This document shows positions 24,232-33,501 of a stretch of DNA of 64,000 bases, piece after piece. The DNA comes from JADGRA01 sp052143535. GTDB lineage: Bacteria; Myxococcota; Myxococcia; Myxococcales; Myxococcaceae. Numbering within the stretch: the stretch's first letter is position 1; each line of letters begins with the position of its first letter. The stretch is taken from the NCBI GenBank assembly GCA_052143535.1, contig JBKQSS010000056.1, positions 124,001-188,000 on the forward strand. The letters run 5' to 3'. The notes beneath the pieces were generated by a model that ran no database searches, was not told the DNA's origin, and saw nothing but the letters and a program-made list of their open reading frames with translations. The position numbers were made by a program, and so were the translations under genes.

Positions 24232-25250
24232 GGAAACACCCGGAGAAAGGTGAAGCGCAAGACGAGCTCGAGCGCGGCGAGCAGAAAGGCGGCCAACAGG
24301 AAAGGCGGAAAGTCCTCCCGCATGTTGGCCATCGCCCCACCTTCGAGGAGCTTGCTCTTGTCGAGCCGGTCGAGGACGGAGCGCAGCCCGCTCTGCAACG
24401 ACTCGCGGTCGGTGGCGCGGTAGTACACCCCACCCGTCTCGGCGGAAATGGCCTTCAGCAGCTCGGGATTGATGGCGATGTCCATGTCCCGGTAGGTGGG
24501 GTTGCCGAACAGGTCTGTCCCATCGGGAAAGGGAACCCGGCCTCCCTTGCCCACCAGGATGGTGAAGATGGGGATGTGCAGCGACTTGGCCATCGCCGCG
24601 GCGTCGAGCGGAGAGATTTTCCCGGCGTTGTTGTCGCCGTCGGTGATGAGCACCACCACCTTGCTCTTGGCATCGGAGTCGCGCAGCCGGTTGAGCGACA
24701 CCGCGATGGCATCGCCGATGGCGGTGCCGTCTTCGATGACCCGGGTGCGCAGCTGCTTCACCACTTCCTTCAGCACGCCGTAGTCCAGAGTCAGCGGCGC
24801 CTGGGTGTAGGCCGCGCCGGCAAACACCACCAGCCCGATGCGGTCATTGACTCGGGAGGAGATGAAATCGGTCAGCGTCTCTTTGGCCACGCTGATGCGG
24901 TTGCCTCCGCCACCGAGCGAGCGGAAGTCGCCGGCCTCCATGGAGGTGCTCAGGTCGAGGGCGATGATGATGTCGATGCCCTCCACCGAGAGGTCGCGCG
25001 TCCTGGCGCCCGAGGTTTGAGGCCGGGCCAGGGCGAGGACCGCTAGAGCCAGCGCCGCCAGACTCAACAGCGGCAACAGGCCGACTGCCCGCGCCCGCAG
25101 GCCCTTCGGGCCAAGCGCCAACAGATGGGTGGCCGAGAAGCGCAGAGCCGCGCGGCGCCGTTGCTCGGCCAGCGCGAGCAGCCCCAAGGGAGGAACCAAG
25201 AGCAACAGCCACAAGACCCGCGGGTCATGCCAGAGCAGGTCAGACGGCAT
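24228..25250 (-). CDS. batA: BatA-like von Willebrand A protein
   Basis: 340 residues: two N-terminal membrane segments (VLWLLLLVPPLGLLALAE and LLPLLSLAALALAVLALA), a VWA domain with MIDAS DLSTS, EDGTAIGDAI and ITDGDNNAG, and a C-terminal membrane helix. BatA and BatB are paralogous VWA proteins thought to form a hetero-complex with MoxR ATPase and BatC-E. The ATG at 25250 overlaps the upstream gene by 11 bases. Confidence 0.9.
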   Translation of the reverse strand: MPSDLLWHDPRVLWLLLLVPPLGLLALAEQRRRAALRFSATHLLALGPKGLRARAVGLLPLLSLAALALAVLALARPQTSGARTRDLSVEGIDIIIALDLSTSMEAGDFRSLGGGGNRISVAKETLTDFISSRVNDRIGLVVFAGAAYTQAPLTLDYGVLKEVVKQLRTRVIEDGTAIGDAIAVSLNRLRDSDAKSKVVVLITDGDNNAGKISPLDAAAMAKSLHIPIFTILVGKGGRVPFPDGTDLFGNPTYRDMDIAINPELLKAISAETGGVYYRATDRESLQSGLRSVLDRLDKSKLLEGGAMANMREDFPPFLLAAFLLAALELVLRFTFLRVFP

Positions 25251-26178
25251 CGACCGGCTCCAGGGAGGGCGGCGGGGTGGTGGTCTCGACGAGAGTGAAG
25301 GCGTAACCGAGCGCCCACTCGCTGGCCGACACTGAGATTTCGGCCCGAGCGAACTTTGCAACGTCGCACTGGTCGACGAAGCGCTGCAGCTCGGTGGCGT
25401 TGACTCCGGGCGGGTCGAGCCGCTCCACCTCACGCAGCAACTCACCGCTGGTGCACTCCAGCGCCTCGAAGGCGAAGCGCTCGCCGAGGTAGCCGCGGAC
25501 AATGTCCGACAGGCGGAAATGGTACTCGCGCACCAGCCCTCGACCGAGGAGGCCCTCGGCGCGCAGCGCCTCGAGTGCCTCCCGGGTGCGCTCCGGCAAA
25601 GGACGGGGCGGGGCCGGGGGCAGACGCGCGCGGCGGTTGGCCAGGCTTCGCCGCACCCACAGGGCAAGGGCGATGAGCACGGCCAGGGCGAGCAGCAGCC
25701 ACAACAGCCGCCAGCTCCGCACGGGCACGTCGGCGTTGGGCTTGATGTCCATCAACTGGGCGCCGTTTTGGGCCGCATCGGGAGGCAGACTGGAGAGGCC
25801 TTCCACCCGGGCTCCAGCCACCGAGGCAGTCCGTGGGGCTCCCCCTCCCACCACGTCGAAGACCAGCGTCGGAAGCTCGTGTTCGCCGAGCTCAAACAGC
25901 GCCAGCTCCAGCCGGAAGGTGGTGGTGCTCTGTCCTTTGCCGTCCACGCGCTGGCGCGCGCTCGAGCGGAGGCCAAAGGCGCCGAGGTCGGCCGGAGTCC
26001 GCAGCTCCCACCGCTCGTCCGGCGAATGCATCACGCTCAGGGTGTAGGTGAAGGGCTCGCCCAGCCGGACCTTCTCGGCCGACACCTCCGGGGAAATTCG
26101 CGGTGGGACCGGCCCGGCGTCGACCGACGCCGGTGCCGCCAACAAGGCGAGGGCGAGCGACAGTGGGCCGAGCATCAT
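25240..26178 (-). CDS. DUF4381-like protein of the Bat operon
   Basis: 312 residues: signal peptide (LSLALALLAAPASVDA), a beta-sandwich exported part, one membrane helix near residue 155 (WRLLWLLLALAVLIALALW), and a cytosolic helical region (LSDIVRGYLGERFAFEALECT) that matches the DUF4381-type protein usually found between the DUF58 and BatA genes. Function unknown. The start overlaps the DUF58 stop by four bases (ATGA). Confidence 0.75.
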   Translation of the reverse strand: MMLGPLSLALALLAAPASVDAGPVPPRISPEVSAEKVRLGEPFTYTLSVMHSPDERWELRTPADLGAFGLRSSARQRVDGKGQSTTTFRLELALFELGEHELPTLVFDVVGGGAPRTASVAGARVEGLSSLPPDAAQNGAQLMDIKPNADVPVRSWRLLWLLLALAVLIALALWVRRSLANRRARLPPAPPRPLPERTREALEALRAEGLLGRGLVREYHFRLSDIVRGYLGERFAFEALECTSGELLREVERLDPPGVNATELQRFVDQCDVAKFARAEISVSASEWALGYAFTLVETTTPPPSLEPVDAV

Positions 26179-27056
26179 GCTGCCAACCGGCGCGCCCGGA
26201 GCCGGAAGAACCGCACCAGCGCCTCTCCGTGGTCCTCTCCGGCGCGCAGCTCGACGGCGTCCAGCTCGAGGCGGCGGAAGACTTGCGTCCGCTCGGCACG
26301 CCGGGACCGCATGGCGTTCTCGAAAGCGTTGGCCGCGATGACGCTCGAGGTGTCCACCACCGCCCGCTGGCCAGTCTCCGGGTCCTCCAACTCGACCAGG
26401 CCGAGCCGCGGGAAGGCGTCCTCGAAAGGGTCCCGTACCACGACCGGGATGACGTCGTGGGTTCGAGCGGCAGCCCGCAGCGCGGATTCGTACTCCTCAA
26501 CTAGGAAGTCACTGATGACGAAAGTGACCGCCCGCCGCTTGGCCACGCGAAGCAGCCAGGTGAGGCCGGCGGAGAGGTCGGTCCCGCGGCCAACCGCCCG
26601 ATGCTCGAGAATCTCGGTCACCACCCGCAGCACGTGCTTGCGGCCCTTCTTCGGTGGGATAACGAGCTCCACCTGGTCGCTGAAGAGCACCAGGCCCACC
26701 CGGTCATTGTTGGCGATGGCCGAGAAGGCAATCTGCGCCGCGACCTCGGCTGCCATCTCCCCCTTGGTTTTCCCCCTCGAGCCGAAGCCCTGCGAGCCAG
26801 AGATGTCCACCAGCAGCATCACCGTCAGCTCGCGCTCCTCGGTGAAGACTTTCACGTGCGCATCGTTCATCCGTGCGGTGACGTTCCAGTCGATGGAGCG
26901 AATCTCGTCGCCCGGCTGGTAGGGACGCACCTCGGAGAAGGCCATCCCCCGGCCTTTGAAGACCGAGTGGTACTGGCCGGCGAGGAGGTTGGACACCACC
27001 CGGCGGGTGGCAATCTCCAGCCGGCGAATGCGTCGAATGAGTTCCCTGGGCAGCAC
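26175..27056 (-). CDS. DUF58 protein of the MoxR/Bat cluster
   Basis: 293 residues. RGMAFSEVRPYQPGDEIRSIDW is close to the DUF58 signature (residues about 36-57), followed by a VWA-like fold with a MIDAS-type DISGS and LVLFSDQVE. DUF58 proteins nearly always follow a MoxR ATPase gene and are thought to be its partner. Lies 26 bases after moxR. Confidence 0.9.
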   Translation of the reverse strand: MLPRELIRRIRRLEIATRRVVSNLLAGQYHSVFKGRGMAFSEVRPYQPGDEIRSIDWNVTARMNDAHVKVFTEERELTVMLLVDISGSQGFGSRGKTKGEMAAEVAAQIAFSAIANNDRVGLVLFSDQVELVIPPKKGRKHVLRVVTEILEHRAVGRGTDLSAGLTWLLRVAKRRAVTFVISDFLVEEYESALRAAARTHDVIPVVVRDPFEDAFPRLGLVELEDPETGQRAVVDTSSVIAANAFENAMRSRRAERTQVFRRLELDAVELRAGEDHGEALVRFFRLRARRLAA

Positions 27057-27082
27057 GGGGGGGGGCCTTGGAGTCCCTAGCG

Positions 27083-28072
<990 letters not shown>

Positions 28073-28101
28073 GGTGTCCCTCCTGTCACAACGGGCGGCG
28101 G

Positions 28102-28131
28102 ACTGTAGGTGCTTTGAGCGAATTCGAACAA
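28102..28131 (-). promoter_or_regulatory. Possible promoter of the moxR-bat operon
   Basis: Minus strand: TTGTTC (28131-28126), 18-base spacer, TACAGT (28107-28102). The -10 matches four of six bases, the -35 three. A start near 28095 would leave a leader of about 20 bases, enough for the AGGAGG before the CTG codon. Confidence 0.35.
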
Positions 28132-28301
28132 CAACAGACGACTGTGAGGAATTCCGAGCCTCTCGGGTGCCAACTGAGCGACGGGTTTGACAGGCGGCGG
28201 TGGGGCAGATTCTGCTTCGCGTGGCCGCTGACGGCCTTCTCCAGGAAGACCCCGCGCCCTCACGAGGAGCCCGCAGTACTCGGTCGGAAGGCTTTTGAGA
28301 A

Positions 28302-28754
28302 ATGATGACCTCCTCACGCGCCGAGGCGTACTTGGGCCTTCCTGAGTGGGCCAGGCGGATTACCAGTCAAGTCGAAGTCTGCTTCCATGAGTCCCTGGCT
28401 GGGAGCTGGCGTCTGGATGGGACCGAGCTGGACGCGCCGGTGGCGCTGGAGCTGGACAGCGCTGCGCCGAGCGCGCAGACGCTGCTCGACACCGGGGTGA
28501 TGCGCGCCGTCGGGACGCTCAGCCTGGATGGCCTCGCCGTGCGGGCCACTGTCCAGGGAGAGCGGCACGTGGATTGGGACAGCGGGCGCATCGACCTCCG
28601 GCTGCGCTTCGCCGCAGATGATGGGCAGCCCTACCTCTTGGTGGGAGGCTGGGCGCCCCACCCGGACGCCGACCGCGAGCCCTTCCGGTTTCGGCTCGAG
28701 ACTGGGGACGGCACGCCGGCCGGCCACGCGGTGCTCAGCGCAGCCCTACCCTAA
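28302..28754 (+). CDS. Hypothetical protein
   Basis: 149-150 residues (ATG 28302 or ATG 28305, adjacent). Probably cytosolic with a beta-rich make-up (LAVRATVQGERHVDWDSGRIDLRLRF); no signal peptide, membrane segment or cysteine cluster beyond a single Cys. I do not recognise the family. A perfect -35 TTGACA lies at 28187-28192 but no good -10 follows. Convergent with the AhpD-like gene, five bases from its stop. Confidence 0.5.
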   Translation: MMTSSRAEAYLGLPEWARRITSQVEVCFHESLAGSWRLDGTELDAPVALELDSAAPSAQTLLDTGVMRAVGTLSLDGLAVRATVQGERHVDWDSGRIDLRLRFAADDGQPYLLVGGWAPHPDADREPFRFRLETGDGTPAGHAVLSAALP

Positions 28755-28758
28755 AGCC

Positions 28759-29277
28759 TCACATTTCCAGCGCCACCGCCACCCCCTGCAGGGTGGCGGC
28801 GATGCGCACCGCGTCGTGCACTTGCTCCGAGCTCAGGCCGGCCGCGAGGACAACTTCCTCGTGGGAGCGCACGCACTGCTCGCAGCCGTTCACCGCGCTG
28901 ACCGCCAAGCAGTACAGCTCGAAGTCCGCCTTGTTGGTGGCCACCTGCGCCAGCCGCTGCATGCGCAGCCGCGCCGGCTTCTCCGAGTACTCCGCTTTGC
29001 CGACCATGTGGCGGAAGCGGTAGTAGACGTTGTTCATCGCCATTAGCGCGGCGGCCGCCTTGGCATCCTCCACCACCTCGGGCGACACCAGCAGAAGCGC
29101 ATCCTCCAGCACCGCCTGGCGAAGGCTCGGGTTTCGGGAGGCGATGGCGGTGGCCACGGCCACCCCCCACACCTGGTCCAGGCTGAGGGCGCCGGGTTGA
29201 AGGACGGCGCCGAGGTTGAGCCGCAGGTCCTTCGCCACCTCGGGGATGGCACTGCGCAGCGTCTCCAGCGCGTGCAT
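28759..29277 (-). CDS. ahpD: AhpD-like alkylhydroperoxidase
   Basis: 172 residues, all-helical carboxymuconolactone-decarboxylase fold. The redox motif CEQC followed by VRSHE (NGCEQCVRSHEE) is the AhpD active site, and AALMAMNNVYYRFRH is a typical AhpD helix. In mycobacteria AhpD reduces AhpC using lipoamide, linking peroxide removal to the 2-oxo acid dehydrogenases. Its ATG overlaps the ahpC stop by one base (TGATG), so the pair is coupled. Confidence 0.93.
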   Translation of the reverse strand: MHALETLRSAIPEVAKDLRLNLGAVLQPGALSLDQVWGVAVATAIASRNPSLRQAVLEDALLLVSPEVVEDAKAAAALMAMNNVYYRFRHMVGKAEYSEKPARLRMQRLAQVATNKADFELYCLAVSAVNGCEQCVRSHEEVVLAAGLSSEQVHDAVRIAATLQGVAVALEM

Positions 29278-29828
29278 CAGCTGGCCTTCTTCAGCTGCGC
29301 GGTGAGCGTCTCCTTGCCCTTTTCCCAGTTGCACGGGCAGAGCTCGTCAGTCTGAAGCCCGTCTAGCACGCGCAGCACCTCGGGCACGCTGCGCCCGACG
29401 GAGAGGTCATTGACGCTGGCCCAGCGGATGGTGCCGGTCGGGTCGATGATGAAGGTGGCCCGAAGAGGAACGCCGTCCTTGTGCAAGATGCCGAGCTGGC
29501 TGGACAGCTCACGCTTGGTGTCGGCCAGCATCGGGAAGGGCAAGGTTTGGAGGTCCTTGTGGTCCTTGCGCCAGGCCAAGTGCACGAAGTGCGTGTCGGT
29601 GCTCACGCCGAGGACTTGGGCATCGCGCTCGAGAAATTTCGCATTCTGCTTGCCGAACTCGGCAATCTCGGTGGGGCAGATGAAGGTGAAGTCCATCGGC
29701 CAGAAGAAGAGGACTTTCCACTTGCCGGGGAAGTCCGCGTTGGACAGCGTGCGGAACTCCTTGCCCTTCTCGAGGCTCACCACCGACTGCAGTTGGAAAT
29801 GCGGAAGCGTGTCACCGACGGTCAACAT
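29277..29828 (-). CDS. ahpC: AhpC-type peroxiredoxin
   Basis: 183 residues. Peroxidatic Cys in DFTFICPTE, conserved Trp/Phe scaffold, and C-terminal ELCPCNW with two Cys residues. Two C-terminal Cys instead of one are characteristic of the mycobacterial-type AhpC that is served by AhpD, and an ahpD gene follows directly. AAGGAG lies about 10 bases before ATG 29828. An upstream in-frame extension lacks support. Confidence 0.95.
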   Translation of the reverse strand: MLTVGDTLPHFQLQSVVSLEKGKEFRTLSNADFPGKWKVLFFWPMDFTFICPTEIAEFGKQNAKFLERDAQVLGVSTDTHFVHLAWRKDHKDLQTLPFPMLADTKRELSSQLGILHKDGVPLRATFIIDPTGTIRWASVNDLSVGRSVPEVLRVLDGLQTDELCPCNWEKGKETLTAQLKKAS

Positions 29829-30014
29829 AGGGTTTTGTCTCCTTGAACAGCATGGCCTCCATAACTTGCGTCCTCGGACACGGAGCGCAACCAAGTTCCA
29901 AAAATTCATGGAGATATAAGGTGCTGACAACGATTAGCCGATGGCATAACGACGATATAGCGGTGCGTAATCAACCGGCATTTCGGTGACGCCGCGGCTA
30001 TAGTGGCCTGTGCC

Positions 30015-31535
30015 ATGAGGACGCCGGTGCCTGAAGCACTCGACCTGGTTCAGGACCTCCAGGCGCTGGCACAGCGTGCGCCAGCCGAGGGCGCGCTCGA
30101 GGACTTGCTGCGCCATGGGCTCGACTGGCTCGAGCGCGTCGCGCCGTATGACTTGGCCACCATCTTCGTCCTCGAGGGGCCGCAGCTGGTGGTGCGGGCG
30201 GCCCGGGGCCCCTTGGCCGGGCGCGTGCGCGGGCACACCCTGGCGCTCGAGCGCTACCCCAGCCTGCGCGACGCGATGCAGACCCGCCGGGCGCGTGTCT
30301 ACCGGGAAGAAGACCATCTGCACGGGGACGGAGACCCCTTCGACGGTGTCCTGGAGCTGCCTCCCGGGCACTCTTGCCTAGTGGCGCCGCTGTGGGCCGC
30401 CGAGCAGACCTACGGCGTCCTCACCCTGGACCGCACCGTGTGCCAGGCCTACGCGCCCTCGACGGTGAGCCTGGTGGAGGTGTACGCGCAGCTGCTGGCC
30501 ATCGCCATCCACGCCGCAGAAGGCAAGGCGGCGCTGGAGCGGCTCCACCGCCAGGACCACGCCCACGCCAGGCTGCTCGAGGCGGAGCTGGCCGGGGACA
30601 GCGAGGGCCTCGAGACGTCCAAGAGCCCGGCCATGCAACGGCTTTTGGCCCTCGGCCGCGAGGTGGCCCGCTCGGACAGCCCTGTGCTGCTGCAGGGCGA
30701 AACCGGCACCGGAAAAGAGCGCCTCGCCCGCGCCCTGCACCGCTGGAGCCCCCGCGCCGAGCATCCCTTCGTCACGCTGCACTGCACGGCGGTGCCCCCC
30801 GCGGCCCTGGAAGCGGAGCTCCTCGGCCAGGGCGCACCGCAGTCCGAGCGCCCGGGGAGACTCTTGCTCGCCAACGGCGGGACGCTGCTCTTGGACGGCC
30901 TGGAGGAGCTACCGCTTGGCCTTCAGGGGAAGCTGCTGCGGGTGCTCGAGGTGGGGGCCTTCGAGCCACTGGGCAGCGCACGAAGCACTCGGGTGGATGT
31001 GCGCTTACTCGCGGCAACGGCGGCGGACCTCGAGCAGGAAGTGGCGGCTGGGCGTTTTCGCGCCGACCTGTATTTCCGGCTGGCCGCCTTCCCGCTCCTG
31101 CTGCCGCCCTTGCGGGAGCGCCGGGAGGACCTCCCTTTGCTGTGCCAGGCGCTGCTCGCCGAATTCGGGCGACGCACTGGAAAGCGCGGCCGCTTCGTGA
31201 CGCCCGAGGGGCTCCAGCGGCTTCTGCGCTACCAGTGGCCCGGCAACGTGCGCGAGCTGGCCAACCTCCTGGAGCGGGCCGCCCTTCTCGTTGCCAGCCC
31301 GGCGCTCGGCCCGGAGGCCCTGGACGTCCCGGGGCGCCGGCGCCGCGCCACGGCGGCCTCGGCCAGCGCCGAGTCGGCCACCCTGGCCGAGGTCCAACGC
31401 GCCCACATTCAAAGCACCTTGGCCCTTACCCGCGGCCGAATTTATGGGCGCGGCGGCGCCGCCGAGCGTCTCGGACTCAAGCCCACCACACTGCAAAGCA
31501 AGATGGCCAAGCTCGGCCTGGAACGGCCCCGTTAG
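30015..31535 (+). CDS. NtrC/NorR-class regulator lacking GAFTGA
   Basis: 506 residues: a GAF-like sensor domain (about 15-170), an AAA+ domain with Walker A GETGTGKE (228-235), and a Fis-type helix-turn-helix at the C-terminus whose form (RGRIYGRGGAAERLGLKPTT) is that of NorR/FhlA. The sigma-54-contacting GAFTGA loop is missing: after ELLG (268-271) the loop is about five residues shorter, reading QGAPQSER. The Walker B region is LLLDG instead of LFLDE (Asp294, Gly295). Such proteins usually cannot activate sigma-54 promoters and may act at sigma-70 promoters as repressor or activator, like TyrR. It is divergent from ahpC-ahpD. ATG 30015 preferred; GTG 30003 is possible. Confidence 0.85.
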   Translation: MRTPVPEALDLVQDLQALAQRAPAEGALEDLLRHGLDWLERVAPYDLATIFVLEGPQLVVRAARGPLAGRVRGHTLALERYPSLRDAMQTRRARVYREEDHLHGDGDPFDGVLELPPGHSCLVAPLWAAEQTYGVLTLDRTVCQAYAPSTVSLVEVYAQLLAIAIHAAEGKAALERLHRQDHAHARLLEAELAGDSEGLETSKSPAMQRLLALGREVARSDSPVLLQGETGTGKERLARALHRWSPRAEHPFVTLHCTAVPPAALEAELLGQGAPQSERPGRLLLANGGTLLLDGLEELPLGLQGKLLRVLEVGAFEPLGSARSTRVDVRLLAATAADLEQEVAAGRFRADLYFRLAAFPLLLPPLRERREDLPLLCQALLAEFGRRTGKRGRFVTPEGLQRLLRYQWPGNVRELANLLERAALLVASPALGPEALDVPGRRRRATAASASAESATLAEVQRAHIQSTLALTRGRIYGRGGAAERLGLKPTTLQSKMAKLGLERPR

Positions 31536-33112
31536 GAAGGGCTTCCGGCACCCGGCGGGAGCTCCACCCGCTGCGTCGGGAGCCACGTCGGGCGCTCCCG
31601 CAGGAATTTGAGGAATTCCTCGCGGATGAGGCAGCGCAAGTCAAACACCGAGCCGATGGCCGCGCCGACCACAATCCGCACCGTCGCCGTCTGCTGCGAG
31701 GAGTCGGTGACTTGCAACTGCGCGAGCCGCCCGCTCCAGAGCGCCTTGCCCGGACCGGCCAGGACGCGGTCCAACTCGGCGCGCAGCGCGTCGAAGTCGG
31801 CGCGGTAGTCCACCTGAAGCAGCACTACCCCCAGCATGTCCAGCCCCTCCCGGGTCCAGTTTTGGAAGGGCTTCTCCAGGAAGTAGCTCACCGGGGTGAT
31901 GAAGTGGCGGTTGTCCCACACCCGGAGCACCACTTGGGTGAGGGAGATTTTCACCACCGTCGCCTGCTCGCCTTCCACCAGCACCAAGTCGCCGATGCGA
32001 ATGGGCTGGGTGACGGAGAGCTGGACGCCGGCCAAGACGGCTCCGAGGGACTTCTGCGCGGCCAGGCCGAGGACGACGCCGGCCACGCCGGCGGAGGCCA
32101 GCAGCGAGACGCCCACCGTCCGCACCACGCTGAATTGCATGAGGAAAGCGGCCAGCGCCAGCACGTACACCACCGCGTCGAGAAAGCGCCACAACAGCGC
32201 CATCTGGGTGCGCGCGCCGGCCGAGGCGGCCGTCCCGCGGGCGTCGAGCTTGCGGTCGATGGCCGCTTCCGCCACGTCGAGCGCTCGGAGCGCAAACCAG
32301 CTGGCGGCCAGAAGTCCGAGTGACTGGCACAACAGCCCGAGTCCGCCCTCCCAGCGAGGCGTCAGGAGCAGCCGGGACACCACGGCCTGGAATGCCGCCA
32401 TCCCCAGAAGCACCTTGAGCGGGCCGTGGAGCGCCAGCACCAGCTCTTGGGGCCAACCGGCGTGGGTGAAGCGCGTCAACCGGCCCATCACCGCGAGCAG
32501 CAGCTTCTCGCCAAACACGCCCAGCAGCACAAAGGCGAGCAGTGCGACCAACAGCCCAAGCCATTGCCACAGCTCTAGCCCAGCAAAGTTTTCGAAGAGA
32601 AAGTGTGGGATGAGTTTGCCGAAGGGCGGGTCATAGCCCGCGTCGAGGGCGGCCAAGGCCCGGACGGTGTCTCGGGCGAAGAGCCACACCGCGCTCTCCC
32701 CAGAGCCCACCCGCACCAGCCGCAGGGGCAATGGCCGACTGTCTTCGTCGAGCACCGCCAGCACCACCGAAGAAGGACCGGCCTCCCCGTCTTTGGACAG
32801 CGTCGAAGCGTCGACCGGGTGGCGGTCGACCACCAGCCGCAGCCGGCGCGCCAAGCGCGCTCCCTCCGCGGCTTGCTGCTCCTTCGGCACGTCGTCGAGC
32901 CAGAAGTACTGCGCGGCGATGGCGAAGTGGTTGCGACGGGCTTCGCTTTTAAACCCCTCCACGGTGGCAAACGGGCTCGAGCGGTCCACCTCAGCCGGGG
33001 CGTCGCCCAGCCCAGCGTTGAAGGCACCGGCCGGCGCCGTGACGGCCAAGAGAAGGCAGAAGGCCAGACGCGCGGCCGGATGGGTCAATGGCGGCGAGGC
33101 AGGACGTCGCAC
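31532..33112 (-). CDS. MscS-family mechanosensitive channel
   Basis: 526 residues: signal peptide, a soluble periplasmic region (about 30-170), several membrane helices (from about residue 180), the pore-lining helix with Gly/Ala-rich ASAGVAGVVLGLAAQ and AQKSLGAVLAGVQLSVTQPI, and the MscS beta domain (IRIGDLVLVEGEQATVVKI). The long exported N-terminal domain makes it a YbdG/MscM-like large variant. The stop overlaps the regulator's stop region convergently. It follows the small Fis-like gene by 16 bases. Confidence 0.85.
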   Translation of the reverse strand: MRRPASPPLTHPAARLAFCLLLAVTAPAGAFNAGLGDAPAEVDRSSPFATVEGFKSEARRNHFAIAAQYFWLDDVPKEQQAAEGARLARRLRLVVDRHPVDASTLSKDGEAGPSSVVLAVLDEDSRPLPLRLVRVGSGESAVWLFARDTVRALAALDAGYDPPFGKLIPHFLFENFAGLELWQWLGLLVALLAFVLLGVFGEKLLLAVMGRLTRFTHAGWPQELVLALHGPLKVLLGMAAFQAVVSRLLLTPRWEGGLGLLCQSLGLLAASWFALRALDVAEAAIDRKLDARGTAASAGARTQMALLWRFLDAVVYVLALAAFLMQFSVVRTVGVSLLASAGVAGVVLGLAAQKSLGAVLAGVQLSVTQPIRIGDLVLVEGEQATVVKISLTQVVLRVWDNRHFITPVSYFLEKPFQNWTREGLDMLGVVLLQVDYRADFDALRAELDRVLAGPGKALWSGRLAQLQVTDSSQQTATVRIVVGAAIGSVFDLRCLIREEFLKFLRERPTWLPTQRVELPPGAGSPS

Positions 33113-33128
33113 GGCGCGCAGAGGAAGG

Positions 33129-33395
33129 CTAGCGGGCGGCGCCAGCCTTGCCTCGGACTTTGAGCCGCTTCACCTTGCGGGCCAGGGTGTTGCGGTCGAC
33201 GCTGAGAAAGGCCGCCGCGGTCGAAAGCTGTCCCTCGTTTCGCTCCAGCGCCTGGCGGAGAACCGCCCGGTCCACCTGGTCGAGCAGCGTTCTGTAGAGC
33301 TCTGGCACTTTTCGGCCGTGAAGCTGGTCGAGGAAGTGACCTAGACGAAGGTAAACCAGCTCTTCCAGCGGCAATTTCAGTGGGTCTGCAGCCAC
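33129..33395 (-). CDS. Small Fis-like DNA-binding protein
   Basis: 88 residues from GTG 33395: VAADPLKLPLEELVYLRLGHFL, then a Fis/NtrC-type helix-turn-helix (AVLRQALERNEGQLSTAAAFL, VDRNTLARKVKRLKVRG). This is a stand-alone Fis domain with a short dimerising N-terminus. The frame is open upstream to 33668 but that part overlaps the divergent cytochrome gene and is Arg/Pro-rich, so it was left out. It probably co-transcribes with, and may regulate, the channel gene. Confidence 0.75.
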   Translation of the reverse strand: MAADPLKLPLEELVYLRLGHFLDQLHGRKVPELYRTLLDQVDRAVLRQALERNEGQLSTAAAFLSVDRNTLARKVKRLKVRGKAGAAR

Positions 33396-33501
33396 GAGCG
33401 CCCCACGGTGGAGACGATTGGAGGGTCGAGGCTTACAGCACCCTAACGGGGCACAGGTCAACGACGGCGCGCAGCCCGGGGCCTGTGGTAGACACTTCCC
33501 A

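Noticed and set aside
28187..28215. Promoter with perfect TTGACA for the hypothetical gene at 28302
   Set aside because: No acceptable -10 at 16-18 bases; only the -35 half matches.
29880..29910. Possible -24/-12 (sigma-54) promoter for ahpC (TTGGAACTTGGTTGCG on the minus strand)
   Set aside because: The GG-to-GC spacing is off by one base from the sigma-54 rule, and the neighbouring regulator lacks GAFTGA, so sigma-54 control is unlikely.
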